Of a stretch of DNA of 64,000 bases, positions 17,816 through 27,538 are shown one piece after another. The first letter of the stretch is position 1. The number at the start of each line of letters is the position of its first letter. Made by a program: the position numbers and the translations under genes. The stretch covers positions 1-64,000 of the forward strand of contig CAJXUQ010000004.1 of the NCBI GenBank assembly GCA_913061145.1, written 5' to 3'. The notes under the pieces were generated by a model, which was not told where the DNA came from, ran no database searches, and worked only from the letters and a program-made list of their open reading frames with translations. This DNA comes from an uncultured Haliea sp. GTDB lineage: Bacteria > Pseudomonadota > Gammaproteobacteria > Pseudomonadales > Halieaceae.

Positions 17816-18712
17816 TCAGGAAGCGGCGAAAACGCCTGTGGACAGGTAGCGGTCACCGCGGTCGCAGACGATGGCGACGATGACCGCGTTATCGACTTCC
17901 GCGGAGACTTTCAGTGCTGCAGCGATGGCACCGCCGGAAGATACGCCGCAGAATATGCCCTCCTCCCGCGCCATGAGGCGCATGTGGTGCTCGGATTCCT
18001 GCTGCGAAATATCCATCACCCGGTCGACACGCGCCGCATCAAAAATTGCAGGCAGGTAAGCCTGCGGCCAGCGACGGATGCCGGGGATGCTCGACCCTTC
18101 GACAGGCTGCAAGCCGATAATCTGGATGTTCGGGTTCTGCGCCTTCAGAAAAGCGGACACGCCCATGATGGTGCCGGTGGTGCCCATGGATGCGATAAAG
18201 TGCGTGACCGTGCCCGCGGTCTGCTGCCAGATTTCCGGGCCGGTGCCACGATAGTGCGCCAGGGGATTGTCCGGGTTGCCAAACTGGTTCAGCACGCGCC
18301 CCTTGCCCTCTGCTTCCAGCTTCAGGGCGAGGTCACGCGCACCCTCCATGCCCTCGGCCTGGGTCACCTCGATCAGCTCCGCGCCGTAGGCGGACATGGC
18401 CTGCTTGCGCTCGCTGCTCATGTGCGCAGGCATGATCAGCAGCAATCGGTAACCGCGAATGGCGGCCGCCATGGCCAGCGCAATGCCGGTGTTGCCGCTG
18501 GTTGCTTCAATCAGCGTATCACCGGGGCGTATGTCGCCGCGGGCCTCGGCCTCGGCGATCATGCTCAATGCCGGACGGTCTTTCACCGAACCCGCAGGGT
18601 TATTGCCCTCCAGCTTGGCTAAGAGGGTATTCGACGTCGCACCTGGGAGACGCTGCAGCCGTACCAGGGGCGTGTTGCCGATGCACTGTTCTATTGTGGG
18701 ATAGTCGGACAT
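17816..18712 (-). CDS. cysM: Cysteine synthase B
   Basis: A 298-residue PLP enzyme making cysteine (or S-sulfocysteine with thiosulfate) from O-acetylserine. The PLP lysine is in NPAGSVKDRPALSMI; EATSGNTGIALAMAA binds the substrate carboxylate, and MGTTGTIMGVSAFLK binds the PLP phosphate. RRWPQAYLPAIFDAARVD is a CysM-type segment distinguishing it from CysK. The length is normal for CysM. The ATG at 18712 lies 13 nt upstream of relA's chosen start region in the same orientation. Confidence 0.94.
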   Translation of the reverse strand: MSDYPTIEQCIGNTPLVRLQRLPGATSNTLLAKLEGNNPAGSVKDRPALSMIAEAEARGDIRPGDTLIEATSGNTGIALAMAAAIRGYRLLLIMPAHMSSERKQAMSAYGAELIEVTQAEGMEGARDLALKLEAEGKGRVLNQFGNPDNPLAHYRGTGPEIWQQTAGTVTHFIASMGTTGTIMGVSAFLKAQNPNIQIIGLQPVEGSSIPGIRRWPQAYLPAIFDAARVDRVMDISQQESEHHMRLMAREEGIFCGVSSGGAIAAALKVSAEVDNAVIVAIVCDRGDRYLSTGVFAAS

Positions 18713-18794
18713 GATTCACCGTAGCCCGGGTGGCGGGCCAGTATAGCGATTTTCCCGGCCGCGGGCATGTCCTGCGGCGGATCGGCCTGCCATG

Positions 18795-19166
18795 TCACTG
18801 CAGTGCGGCAAACGCCACCACATAGGCCTGCTCGTCCGCCAGCGAGAGCAACACCCCTTGGCCACCGCGACGCTCGACGACCTCGGCCGCGCCGCCATTG
18901 AGCACCACCAGCGGAGCGCCCTGTGCATCGTGTTGTATCTCGATGTCCTGCCAGCTGACGCCGCGACCGATTCCCGTGCCCAGCGCCTTGGCTATCGCCT
19001 CCTTCGCCGCAAACCGCTTGGCCAGCAGGCGCACCGGCTGCTGGCTGGCGTGGTACTCGGCGCGCTCAGAGGGGGTGAGGATACGCTGTACGAAACGCTC
19101 TCCGAGCCGCTCCACCACGGCAGCAATGCGCTCGATTTCGAGAATGTCCGTGCCCAGGGCAATCAC
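18795..19166 (-). CDS. acpS: Holo-[acyl-carrier-protein] synthase
   Basis: A 123-residue phosphopantetheinyl transferase that loads the CoA-derived arm onto apo-ACP for fatty acid synthesis. ALGTDILEIERI carries the Mg-binding Asp and RLLAKRFAAKEAIAKALGTGIG is the second catalytic motif with the Glu. The size and motif order are typical. Its start overlaps the recO stop by four bases. In E. coli and Pseudomonas pdxJ lies between recO and acpS; here it is absent and acpS joins recO directly. Confidence 0.95.
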   Translation of the reverse strand: MIALGTDILEIERIAAVVERLGERFVQRILTPSERAEYHASQQPVRLLAKRFAAKEAIAKALGTGIGRGVSWQDIEIQHDAQGAPLVVLNGGAAEVVERRGGQGVLLSLADEQAYVVAFAALQ

Positions 19167-19891
19167 TGTTGACGCCCCGCGTAGCGAAACTGGCGGAACA
19201 GCTCGCGGCTGTGCAAAGGCCGCTCACCCAAATGGCTGGCCAGGGCGTGCCGCAGGAGACGCTTGGCCGCCATACTGTATTCACCATCGTACTGCCCTGC
19301 GGCAATACCCAGCAGATCGGCCCCGGCAAAACGGGCCCCCGGCGCCGTGACTGCATCGCTACAGGCCACCAGGCCAAATTCAGCCTGATACTGGTACCAG
19401 CCCCCCGGCTCTACCGGCAAGCCGCTATGACCGTCATGGGCGGGATCGAAACCGTAACCCAGTGCATCCAGCAGGCCAAACTCGAAGCGGCGCAGGTCGG
19501 CTTCCGTTGAAGGGTTGCAGGCCAGGCCGCCGAGGGTCGTGCCATAGAGCGCGAACAGCTCGGGTTGCGGATCGTGTCGCTGCAGCAGCCGCACCAGTAA
19601 TTCATTGAGATACAGACCGCTGAACAGGCGTTCAGCGCGCAGCGCCGGCAGGGCGCCGGCGGCCTCCACTGCCAGCAACGGTTTCTGCTCGGCGCGACCG
19701 GAAAAACTGACCAGCAATGGCCTGAAGGGCTGCAGCAGGGAGGCCTGGCTGCCCCCGCGGCTGCGGCGTTGGGCTCCGCGTCCGATCAGCGCCACACGGC
19801 CATATTCTGCGGTGAACATATCCAGCAGGAGGCTGCTGTCACGGTACGGGCGACTGTGCAACAGGTAGGCAGGCTGAAGAGAGACGCGCAT
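19163..19891 (-). CDS. recO: DNA repair protein RecO
   Basis: A 242-residue RecFOR-pathway mediator that loads RecA onto SSB-coated DNA. The N-terminal OB fold is recognisable (PAYLLHSRPYRDSSLLLDMFTAEYGRVALIGRGAQR), followed by the helical region with LFSGLYLNELLVRLLQRHDPQPELFALY. The zinc-binding cysteines of some RecO proteins are not evident. The protein lies 17 nt downstream of era and overlaps acpS, in the usual rnc-era-recO order. Confidence 0.93.
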   Translation of the reverse strand: MRVSLQPAYLLHSRPYRDSSLLLDMFTAEYGRVALIGRGAQRRSRGGSQASLLQPFRPLLVSFSGRAEQKPLLAVEAAGALPALRAERLFSGLYLNELLVRLLQRHDPQPELFALYGTTLGGLACNPSTEADLRRFEFGLLDALGYGFDPAHDGHSGLPVEPGGWYQYQAEFGLVACSDAVTAPGARFAGADLLGIAAGQYDGEYSMAAKRLLRHALASHLGERPLHSRELFRQFRYAGRQQ

Positions 19892-19908
19892 AGGGCTGGC
19901 AGCGCCTG

Positions 19909-20817
19909 TCAGCGGTCGTCGTAACCGAGGCTGCGCAAGGCGCGCTCATCGTCGGACCAGCCCGACTTCACCTTCACCCACAGCCGCAGCATCACTTTGC
20001 TGTCGAAGAGGCGTTCCATGTCACGACGCGCATCGGTGCCAATACTGCGCAGGCGACTGCCGCCTTCACCGATCAGAATGCGCTTCTGCCCGTCGCGTTC
20101 GACCAGGATCAGGGCCGAGATGTTGAGAATTGCACCCTCCTGCCGAAACTCCTCGATCTCGACTGCAACGGCATAGGGCAATTCGTCACCCAGCTGACGC
20201 ATGATCTTCTCGCGCACCATCTCGGCCGCCAGAAAGCGCTGGCTGCGGTCGGTAATCTGGTCCTCGGGGAAAAAGTGCGTCGCGTGCGGCAGGCGCTGGC
20301 GGATTTCGCCTTCCAGCGCATCGAGGTTCTGCCCGCGCAAGGCAGACAGTGGCACAATCGTGGCCTCCGGCATTTTTTCCGCGAGGGCCTGCAGGTGCGG
20401 CAACAGCACCTGCTTGTTCTCCAGCAGGTCAACCTTGTTCACCACCAGCAGGGTGGGCACCGCTGCCTGCCTGACACGCTGCAGTACCCACTCGTCCTCG
20501 TCTGTCCACGCCGTGCGGTCTACCACCATGACAATCACGTCGACATCGCGGATGGCGCTGCTCGCCGCTCTGTTCATGTAGCGGTTGATCGCCCTCGCCT
20601 CGGCCTGGTGCAGGCCCGGGGTATCGACAAAAATGATCTGGCAGTCGTCTTCTGTCTTGATCCCCAACACCTGGTTGCGGGTTGTCTGGGGTTTGCGCGA
20701 GGTAATGCTGATCTTCTGCCCCAGGAGATGATTCAACAGCGTGGATTTGCCCACATTGGGTCGCCCCACAATCGCCACATAGCCACAGCGCAAGGCCGTC
20801 TGCGTTGCATCAGACAT
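19909..20817 (-). CDS. era: GTPase Era
   Basis: A 302-residue GTPase for 16S rRNA and 30S subunit maturation. The G motifs are all visible: GRPNVGKST (G1), a PQTTRN switch (G2), DTPGLH (G3) and NKVD (G4), followed by a C-terminal KH RNA-binding domain with [11 protein letters not shown]. Start [21 protein letters not shown] at 20817 is chosen because it overlaps the end of rnc by 8 nt and fits the family. Longer frames run through rnc and are not coding. Confidence 0.96.
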   Translation of the reverse strand: MSDATQTALRCGYVAIVGRPNVGKSTLLNHLLGQKISITSRKPQTTRNQVLGIKTEDDCQIIFVDTPGLHQAEARAINRYMNRAASSAIRDVDVIVMVVDRTAWTDEDEWVLQRVRQAAVPTLLVVNKVDLLENKQVLLPHLQALAEKMPEATIVPLSALRGQNLDALEGEIRQRLPHATHFFPEDQITDRSQRFLAAEMVREKIMRQLGDELPYAVAVEIEEFRQEGAILNISALILVERDGQKRILIGEGGSRLRSIGTDARRDMERLFDSKVMLRLWVKVKSGWSDDERALRSLGYDDR

Positions 20818-21484
20818 CAGACAGCGCCTCCAGCGCGGCTTGTGCGGCGGCCTGCTCGGCCTTGCGGCGGCTGCTCCCGGTACCCGGGAATGCGCCAGCG
20901 GGCACCGACAGCCGACATTGAATGTGAAACCGCTGGTTGTGATCTTCGCCTTCGACGGCCACCAGTTCGTAGGTAGGCAATGCCAACCCCCGACCCTGCA
21001 GAAACTCCTGCAGCCGCGTTTTGTGGTCCTTGCGCGCCGCCCCCGGCTGCACGCCCTGCAGGCGGCTGTCAAACCAGCGCAACAGGCATTCGCGACAGGC
21101 GTCCACCCCACCGTCAAGCAGAATGGCGCCGGTGACCGCCTCCAGTACGTCCGCGATGATGGAGCCGCGCTGGTGCCCACCGCTTTTACGCTCACCCAGC
21201 CCCAGTCGAAGGTATTCGCCCAGCTCCAGTTCCCGGCCCACCTCGGCCAGTGTGTCGCCTTTCACCAGACTGGCGCGCAACCGGCTCAGGTCTCCCTCCC
21301 GGGCCTTGGGCAGACGCCGATACAGCGCTTCGGCGATGACGTGGTTGAGGATGGAGTCGCCGAGAAATTCCAGGCGCTCGTTGTTGGTGCCGGATGCGCT
21401 CCGGTGGGTGAGAGCCAGCTGTAACAGCGCCGGATCGCTGAAGGTATACCCCAGCAGGCGTTGCAGGTGAGCCAGCTTATCCAT
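20810..21484 (-). CDS. rnc: Ribonuclease III
   Basis: A 224-residue double-strand-specific endoribonuclease for rRNA processing and mRNA decay. The signature [20 protein letters not shown] contains the catalytic acidic residues, [18 protein letters not shown] supplies the second set, and the C-terminal part ([25 protein letters not shown] ... [13 protein letters not shown]) is the dsRNA-binding domain. The length is close to E. coli Rnc. The end overlaps era by 8 nt and the start lies 6 nt downstream of the DUF4845 gene. Confidence 0.96.
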   Translation of the reverse strand: MDKLAHLQRLLGYTFSDPALLQLALTHRSASGTNNERLEFLGDSILNHVIAEALYRRLPKAREGDLSRLRASLVKGDTLAEVGRELELGEYLRLGLGERKSGGHQRGSIIADVLEAVTGAILLDGGVDACRECLLRWFDSRLQGVQPGAARKDHKTRLQEFLQGRGLALPTYELVAVEGEDHNQRFHIQCRLSVPAGAFPGTGSSRRKAEQAAAQAALEALSDV

Positions 21485-21490
21485 GCAAGG

Positions 21491-21877
21491 TCAGGAGCCG
21501 TCCCCGGCGCCCGCCTGCATTTCCAGGTCATCAAAGCGGATAACCGCATCGATTTTGCCAAACAGGGGTATACGTGCTTCGTAGTTGGCGTCTATCCAGG
21601 TCTTGCCGTCCTTGCGAAACACATCGATTTCACTCGGCTTGAGCCCGTAGATCTGGTTGGTGTTGAACAGGTTATCGAGCTTGCGACGTATGTCGGCTAT
21701 GGTGTCGACATCGGGGTTATGTTCATTTGCCACCCGCGTCACAACGTCCTTGACCGTCATGTATTCAAAGTAACTCGGCCCCATCTTCAGGCCGCACATA
21801 ACGAAGAACCCCACCATGATGGCAACCGTGAGCATTCCCAGAAACGACATTCCCGATTGCTTGTGACGCAATTTCAT
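21491..21877 (-). CDS. DUF4845 family membrane-anchored protein
   Basis: A 128-residue protein with a pilin-like start: KLRHKQSGMSFLGMLTVAIMVGFFVMCGLKM, a short basic segment and one transmembrane helix. A soluble domain follows (YFEYMTVKDVV, DIRRKLDNLFNTNQIYGLKPSEIDV, YEARIPLFGKIDAVIRF). It matches DUF4845 proteins that sit between lepB and rnc in many Gamma- and Betaproteobacteria. The function is unknown; the position suggests a link to secretion or LepB. ATG at 21877 is preferred over a GTG two codons upstream. The ribosome-binding site is weak. Confidence 0.85.
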   Translation of the reverse strand: MKLRHKQSGMSFLGMLTVAIMVGFFVMCGLKMGPSYFEYMTVKDVVTRVANEHNPDVDTIADIRRKLDNLFNTNQIYGLKPSEIDVFRKDGKTWIDANYEARIPLFGKIDAVIRFDDLEMQAGAGDGS

Positions 21878-21901
21878 ACCCACCCCCGCGAGCTGGCTGA
21901 C

Positions 21902-22741
21902 TTATTGGATAGACCCTACGCGGCTGAAACTGGGAACACTGAACAGGGAGTCCCAATGCATCCAGATCGCGAAGGCCTTGCCTACTATATCCCGTTCCGG
22001 GACCTGACCCCAGACCCGGCTGTCACTGCTGTTGTCACGATTGTCACCCATCATGAAATAGTGGCCCGGTTTGACGACCACGCTGAAGTCACGCGCGGGA
22101 CGCAACTGGTCTACCTGCATCAGGTGCGCAGTCTCGCCCAGTGATTCCTGGCTGACCTGAAAGCGCGCTCCGGCACCCGGCAACACGGCGAGATTCTCCG
22201 TCGCGACGGGCTCACCGTTGACCGAGAGACGCTTGTTGCGATAGCTGACGGTATCCCCGGGCAGGCCGATCACGCGCTTGATGTAGTAGGTGTCATTCAT
22301 GTGCGGCGGGAAAAACACCATGACGTCCCCACGCTGGGGCTCGTTCAGATCCATGACCTTGGTTCTGATCACCGGCAGCCGCAGGCCATAGGTGAACTTG
22401 TTGACCAGGATATAGTCGCCCACTTCCAGTGTCGGCACCATTGAGGAGGACGGGATCTGAAACGGCTCGACAATGAATGAGCGCAGCACAAAGACCACGA
22501 AGAGTACCGGAAAGAAAGAGCGGGAGTACTCCACCAGCGCCGGTTCCGCAGCCGTACTGGCAAGTTGCGCGTCATAGGCCAGGGCGTCGCGGCTGCCCTC
22601 CTGCGCCCATCCGGGAAAAGTGGTACGCAGCGTATCCCGCTGCCGTCGGCGCTTGGGTGCAAAAAGCAACGCGTCCAGCAGCCAGATACCGCCACTGCCA
22701 AACACCAGGATCACGAGGATCAGTGGGAAATCTATGGTCAT
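21902..22741 (-). CDS. lepB: Signal peptidase I
   Basis: A 279-residue inner-membrane protease that cleaves Sec and Tat signal peptides on the periplasmic side. An N-terminal membrane helix and a basic cytoplasmic segment precede VLRSFIVEPFQIPSSSMVPTLEVGDYILVNKF (catalytic Ser), then YYIKRVIGLPGD (catalytic Lys) and the box GDNRDNSSDSRVWGQVP near the C-terminus. It is 4 nt downstream of lepA, in the conserved lepA-lepB arrangement. Confidence 0.96.
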   Translation of the reverse strand: MTIDFPLILVILVFGSGGIWLLDALLFAPKRRRQRDTLRTTFPGWAQEGSRDALAYDAQLASTAAEPALVEYSRSFFPVLFVVFVLRSFIVEPFQIPSSSMVPTLEVGDYILVNKFTYGLRLPVIRTKVMDLNEPQRGDVMVFFPPHMNDTYYIKRVIGLPGDTVSYRNKRLSVNGEPVATENLAVLPGAGARFQVSQESLGETAHLMQVDQLRPARDFSVVVKPGHYFMMGDNRDNSSDSRVWGQVPERDIVGKAFAIWMHWDSLFSVPSFSRVGSIQ

Positions 22742-22745
22742 CGTG

Positions 22746-24545
22746 CTATCCGTCCACCTTGAGCACAGCCAGGAACGCTGACTGCGGTATCTCTACGTTA
22801 CCCACCTGCTTCATGCGTTTTTTACCCGCCTTCTGCTTCTCCAGCAGCTTTTTCTTGCGACTGGCATCCCCGCCATAGCACTTGGCCGTGACGTTCTTGC
22901 GCAGCGCTTTCACGGTCTGTCGGGCGACCACCTTGCCGCCAACCGCCGCCTGTATGGCCACATCGAACATCTGCCGTGGGATCAGTTCCTTCATTTTTTC
23001 TGTCAGTACCCGGCCTCGGTGCAGGATATGGTCACGGTGCACAATGACAGCGAGGGCATCCACACGCTCGCCGTTGATCAGCACATCCAGTCGCGACAGG
23101 CTGGCCGCCTCGAAGCGGTCAAAGCTGTAGTCGAGTGAAGCGTATCCGCGGCTTACCGACTTCAGCCGGTCAAAGAAGTCCAGCACCACCTCCGCCAACG
23201 GAATGTCATAGACCACCGACACCTGGCTTCCCAGGAACAGCATGTCCTTCTGTGTACCCCGCTTCTCGACACAGAGGGTAATGACGTTGCCGAGGTAATC
23301 CTGGGGTACGAGGATGTTACAGCGCGCGATAGGCTCGCGCATTTCCTGGATTTCACCCGCTTCGGGCAGCCGCGAGGGGTTGTCCACTTGCACGACTTCG
23401 CCGTTCTTCTTGATCACCTCGTAGATCACCGTCGGTGCCGTGGTAATCAGGTCGAGGTCGTATTCCCGCTCCAGCCGCTCCTGGATGATTTCCATGTGCA
23501 GCATGCCCAGAAAGCCGCAGCGAAAGCCAAAACCCAGGGCGTCGGAGGTCTCTGGCTCATAAAACAACGAGGCGTCATTCAGGGTCAGCTTGGCCAGCGC
23601 GTCGCGGAAATCCTCATAGTCATCAGAGGAGATGGTGAAGATGCCGGCATAAACCTGCGGCTTGATTTTCTTGAAGCCGGGCAAGGCAGGCACATCGGGA
23701 TGCTGGGCGTTGACCAGTGTGTCACCGACCGGTGCGCCCTGGATCTCCTTGATACCGGCCACCACAAAGCCCACTTCACCCGCCTGCAGGATATCCGTCT
23801 CCAGCCGCTTGGGCGTGAATATGCCGACCCCATCCACCTGATGTACCTTGCGGGTGGACTTGGGCATGATCTTGTCGCGCTTGCGCAGCACACCCTGCTT
23901 GACCCGAACCAGAGACACCACGCCGAGGTAGTTGTCGAACCAGGAGTCAATGATCAACGCCTGCAGCGGCGCCTCCCGGTCACCCTCCGGCGGCGGGATT
24001 TTTTCCACCAGATATTCCAGCGCGTCTTCGATACCCATACCGGATTTGGCGCTGACCAGGCAGGCTTCGGTGGCGTCTATACCGATGATTTCCTCGATTT
24101 CCTTGCGCACCTTGTCCGGGTCCGCCTGGGGGAGATCCATCTTGTTGAGAATCGGCAGAACCTCAAGGCCCTGCTCAATCGCGGTGTAGCAGTTCGCCAC
24201 CGACTGCGCTTCCACCCCCTGCCCGGCGTCGACAACCAGCAATGCGCCCTCGCAGGCAGACAGGGAGCGGGACACTTCATAGGAAAAATCCACATGCCCG
24301 GGCGTGTCGATGAAATTGAGCTGATACACCTGGCCGTCGCGCGCGGTGTAATTCAGGGTGACGCTCTGCGCCTTGATGGTAATCCCGCGTTCGCGCTCGA
24401 TATCCATGGAGTCGAGCACCTGAGCACCCATTTCACGGGCACTCAACCCGCCGCAGTGCTGGATAAAGCGGTCTGCGAGGGTGGATTTGCCGTGGTCGAT
24501 GTGGGCAATAATGGAAAAATTGCGGATGTGGCTGAGTTCACTCAC
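22746..24545 (-). CDS. lepA: Elongation factor 4 (LepA)
   Basis: A 599-residue ribosome-associated GTPase that affects initiation and back-translocation. It begins [22 protein letters not shown] (G1), with [12 protein letters not shown] (switch I), DTPGHVDF (G3) and LNKMDLP (G4); domains II-V follow, including the LepA-specific C-terminal region ending with [33 protein letters not shown]. The start codon is GTG at 24545. The length equals E. coli LepA. It lies 115 nt downstream of degQ/mucD. Confidence 0.97.
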   Translation of the reverse strand: MSELSHIRNFSIIAHIDHGKSTLADRFIQHCGGLSAREMGAQVLDSMDIERERGITIKAQSVTLNYTARDGQVYQLNFIDTPGHVDFSYEVSRSLSACEGALLVVDAGQGVEAQSVANCYTAIEQGLEVLPILNKMDLPQADPDKVRKEIEEIIGIDATEACLVSAKSGMGIEDALEYLVEKIPPPEGDREAPLQALIIDSWFDNYLGVVSLVRVKQGVLRKRDKIMPKSTRKVHQVDGVGIFTPKRLETDILQAGEVGFVVAGIKEIQGAPVGDTLVNAQHPDVPALPGFKKIKPQVYAGIFTISSDDYEDFRDALAKLTLNDASLFYEPETSDALGFGFRCGFLGMLHMEIIQERLEREYDLDLITTAPTVIYEVIKKNGEVVQVDNPSRLPEAGEIQEMREPIARCNILVPQDYLGNVITLCVEKRGTQKDMLFLGSQVSVVYDIPLAEVVLDFFDRLKSVSRGYASLDYSFDRFEAASLSRLDVLINGERVDALAVIVHRDHILHRGRVLTEKMKELIPRQMFDVAIQAAVGGKVVARQTVKALRKNVTAKCYGGDASRKKKLLEKQKAGKKRMKQVGNVEIPQSAFLAVLKVDG

Positions 24546-24660
24546 TCACGTTGCTCGGTCAGGGTCATTGGGTGCTGGCGAAAAGACGCGAGATTGTAAC
24601 CCAATGCCCTCCCTGCCGCCATGCCGTCGGCGGAAAGCCGGGGGCATGGCGGGAGTGGCC

Positions 24661-26061
24661 TCAGTCGCGCAGTTTCAGACCGATGAACAGCGGTGAGCCA
24701 CGACGGATGAGCCGCAGGGGGACAGAATCGCCAGCGGAGAGCCGCTTCTCTGCGCGCTGAAAACTGTCCACGTCCTTCACCGGGCTGGCGCCGAGCATGG
24801 TGATCACGTCACCGGGGATCACGCCGGCGTCCGCCGCCACCGAATCGGGCGCCACCTGGCGCACCACCACGCCCCCGGAAAGTCCCAACCGCTCCAGCGC
24901 TTCCGGACTGGCATCATCCACCACCAGCCCCAGCCGCCCTGCCCCGGCGTCGCCGCTGCGCTCGCTGCGCAGGGCGAAACTGTCATCGGCGTCCAGACCC
25001 CCTACAGTCACCCGCAGCGTCTTGCGTTTGCGGTCGCGCATCACTTCTACCGGCACTTTCTCGCCCGGCGCGACCAGCCCAACCACGTGCGGCAGGTCCG
25101 ATGACGTAGGGATATCCTTGCCGTCAAAACGCAATATCACATCACCCGGCTGCAAACCGGACTTGGCGGCGGGGCCATCCTCGGCGATCTGCGCTACAAG
25201 GGCACCCTGCGGCCGATCAAGGCCAAACGACTCAGCCAGCGTTTTGTCCACATCCTGTATCGTTACGCCCAGCCAGCCGCGCGTCACTCGGCCTTTCTCC
25301 TGGAGTTGGGCAACCACGTTACGCACAACACTGGAGGGAATGGCGAAGGAGAGGCCAATGGACCCACCGCTGCGGGTGAAAATCTGCGAATTCACGCCGA
25401 CCACCTCGCCCTTCAGGTTAAACAAAGGGCCGCCGGAGTTGCCCGGATTGATGGCCACATCGGTCTGTATGAAGGGGACGTAGTTCTCGCCTTCCTCGGT
25501 GGGTAGGCTGCGCCCCATGGCACTGACGATGCCCGCCGTGACCGAGTAGTCCAGGCCAAAGGGAGAGCCGATTGCCAGCACCCACTCGCCCACTTTCAGG
25601 GAATCGCCCGCTTCCAGGCGCAGGAAAGGTAAACCCTCGGCCGCCACGCGAAGCAGAGCGAGATCGGACCTTGGGTCGGTGCCAACCACCTCGGCCTCGA
25701 ACTCCCGGCGGTCAATCATGCGCACCAGAACACTCTCCGCCCCGTCGACCACGTGGTTGTTGGTAACAATGAAGCCATCCTCGGAAATGATGAAGCCTGA
25801 CCCCATCGACATCCGCTGGCGTTGCGGGGGAACGTCGCCGCGGTACTCGAAAAAACGCCGCAAATACTCGGGAATCTGCTCCATATCGGGTTGCCCACTG
25901 GCTGCACGGCCAGCGGAGTGCTCGACGATGATCTTGACGACGGCCGGGGAACCGGTGTCCACGATGCGGCTGAAGTCCGGCAGTGACTGCGCAGACACCC
26001 CCGGTGCCAGCAGCGCGAGGCACAGAAAAAAGGCGGTCGACAAGCTTCTACTTGAGATCAT
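24661..26061 (-). CDS. mucD: Periplasmic Do/DegQ-type serine protease (MucD)
   Basis: A 466-residue HtrA-family protease/chaperone. A signal peptide (MISSRSLSTAFFLCLALLAPGVSA) is followed by the trypsin-like domain with the catalytic triad in TNNHVVDGAE (His), RSDLALLRV (Asp) and NPGNSGGPLFN (Ser). Two PDZ domains follow (QGALVAQIAEDGPAAKSGLQPGDVI and a second ending in the C-terminus). It degrades or refolds damaged envelope proteins and dampens sigma-E signalling. It is the fifth gene of the rpoE-rseA-rseB-rseC-mucD series, as in Pseudomonas algU-mucABCD. Confidence 0.95.
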   Translation of the reverse strand: MISSRSLSTAFFLCLALLAPGVSAQSLPDFSRIVDTGSPAVVKIIVEHSAGRAASGQPDMEQIPEYLRRFFEYRGDVPPQRQRMSMGSGFIISEDGFIVTNNHVVDGAESVLVRMIDRREFEAEVVGTDPRSDLALLRVAAEGLPFLRLEAGDSLKVGEWVLAIGSPFGLDYSVTAGIVSAMGRSLPTEEGENYVPFIQTDVAINPGNSGGPLFNLKGEVVGVNSQIFTRSGGSIGLSFAIPSSVVRNVVAQLQEKGRVTRGWLGVTIQDVDKTLAESFGLDRPQGALVAQIAEDGPAAKSGLQPGDVILRFDGKDIPTSSDLPHVVGLVAPGEKVPVEVMRDRKRKTLRVTVGGLDADDSFALRSERSGDAGAGRLGLVVDDASPEALERLGLSGGVVVRQVAPDSVAADAGVIPGDVITMLGASPVKDVDSFQRAEKRLSAGDSVPLRLIRRGSPLFIGLKLRD

Positions 26062-26092
26062 TCGTTCAATCCTTGGTCAGTAAAAACGCTTT

Positions 26093-26578
26093 TCAGGTTA
26101 CATGCAGCGCTTGCGCAACACCGGTGCGGCGCAGCGGAGCGCCCATCAGTACCGGCTGCAGGCGGTGGTCGTTACGATGGCGCCAGGCATGCCACCGAAC
26201 GACCAGAAGGCCGATGGCAAAGCCAGCCAGCATGCCCAGTGCGGCGGCCGGGTCGGGGGCCAGGGGCAGCCAGCGTGCGGCCAGCGCGGCCCCCGCCAGC
26301 AGGGTCAGCAGCGGCAACAGGTAAACCACCAGGGAGCCCCGCACAATGACTTCATCGGGGATACCGATCTCGACTTCATCGTCAATCTGGTACTCCGCGG
26401 GAGAAAACTCGCCGGGCAGCACACGCACCAGGCCACGCTGACCGTCACGGATACGGTTCAGCAGCCCATGGCCGCAGCCCTTTTGCGCCGCACAGCTGCC
26501 ACAGGTGCTGCGGCGGATGGTCTCCACCCACAGGCTGTCTGCCTCCAGCGCGACGACGCGGCCAGTTTCGGTCAACAT
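26093..26578 (-). CDS. rseC: SoxR-reducing/sigma-E accessory protein RseC
   Basis: A 161-residue inner-membrane protein of the RseC/MucC family. The N-terminal half has a cysteine cluster (STCGSCAAQKGCGHGLL) likely to bind an iron-sulfur centre or zinc. Two membrane helices follow (LVVYLLPLLTLLAGAALAARW and AALGMLAGFAIGLLVVRW). RseC modestly affects sigma-E activity, and in E. coli is part of the SoxR-reducing system. The rseB stop TGA is followed immediately by this ATG, with no spacer. Confidence 0.9.
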   Translation of the reverse strand: MLTETGRVVALEADSLWVETIRRSTCGSCAAQKGCGHGLLNRIRDGQRGLVRVLPGEFSPAEYQIDDEVEIGIPDEVIVRGSLVVYLLPLLTLLAGAALAARWLPLAPDPAAALGMLAGFAIGLLVVRWHAWRHRNDHRLQPVLMGAPLRRTGVAQALHVT

Positions 26579-27532
26579 TCAGCGCACCACCCGGATTGAG
26601 TCGGCCACCATACGTGCGGTGTTCACCGGCACCTCGCCAATGACCGTCACCAGCACCGGCTGCTCGGCCAGGTGCATACCACGCGTGTAGGACAGCGAGC
26701 TGCCGAGTCTCGCCAGGCCTTCGCCGGGGCGCAACTCCCGGGGCAGCTGCTCGAGAAACACGGAAAACACCGCGAGTCCGTCAGTGTAGGTACGGCGGGA
26801 GCCGGCGGGATCGACATTGTCCGTGGCGGTAAATCCGCCGGGCAGCCAGCTTACGGTCCAGGGCACCGTGAGTCGCGCGCCAGCGGCCGGATAATCGGGA
26901 TGTGGATGCGCAGCGGGGTGAACCGTCTCCATGCCCTGCCGCGGCTCAAGGGGCTCACCGTAACTCAAATCCGCGAACTGAAAGCGTTCCAGCACCTTGT
27001 CACCACGACCCAGGGTACTGGCGCGCAGCATCAATGCTGTTTCCTTGTCCAACTCAAGCAGGAACCCGTAGCGGTACATATCGCGCGGCTGGATTTCCAG
27101 CTTGACCGACTGGCGCCCCGCGATGCGCTCCCCGGGGCTGAGCTGAAAGCGGTAATACCCGGCGAGGCCACAATCACCCGGGTCTACCCGATCTCCCAGG
27201 TTCAGCAGCCGCTCCCCCGGGTGCGTGCAGTTGATCGGGTGATGGGAGCGGATAACCTGGGCACCCTGGCCGGTGAGCCGCGTCAGATGTTCAGATGAAT
27301 ACCCGTCGGCAAGTGAGCGGGCCACCTGCACCACCTGCATATCGTCGCCGCGCTGCAGCGTGACAACGCCGTGATAGGCCACCTCGCTGTGGCTCCGGGC
27401 CATACGGGCCAGCCAGTCAAGGGCTTCGGCATCTGCCTCAGAGCAGGCCGCGCGCTGCGCGGCGGCACTGGACGCACCAAGCGCGAGGCCACACACAAGA
27501 CTGGAAGCAAGCAACCAGCTCAGGCACTTCAC
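26579..27532 (-). CDS. rseB: Sigma-E regulatory protein RseB/MucB
   Basis: A 317-residue periplasmic protein with a signal peptide (LSWLLASSLVCGLALGASSAAA). The N-terminal LolA-like domain begins with ALDWLARMARSHSEVAYHGVVTLQRGDDMQVVQVARS, and the C-terminal domain includes WTVSWLPGGFTATD and YTDGLAVFSVFLEQLP, as in MucB. It binds the periplasmic end of RseA, shields it from DegS cleavage, and senses LPS. The start is GTG at 27532. It lies 6 nt downstream of rseA. Confidence 0.92.
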   Translation of the reverse strand: MKCLSWLLASSLVCGLALGASSAAAQRAACSEADAEALDWLARMARSHSEVAYHGVVTLQRGDDMQVVQVARSLADGYSSEHLTRLTGQGAQVIRSHHPINCTHPGERLLNLGDRVDPGDCGLAGYYRFQLSPGERIAGRQSVKLEIQPRDMYRYGFLLELDKETALMLRASTLGRGDKVLERFQFADLSYGEPLEPRQGMETVHPAAHPHPDYPAAGARLTVPWTVSWLPGGFTATDNVDPAGSRRTYTDGLAVFSVFLEQLPRELRPGEGLARLGSSLSYTRGMHLAEQPVLVTVIGEVPVNTARMVADSIRVVR

Positions 27533-27538
27533 GCGGGT

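Noticed and set aside
23388-24599. 403-residue plus-strand ORF opposite lepA
   Set aside because: Antisense to a fully conserved lepA; composition is typical of shadow frames.
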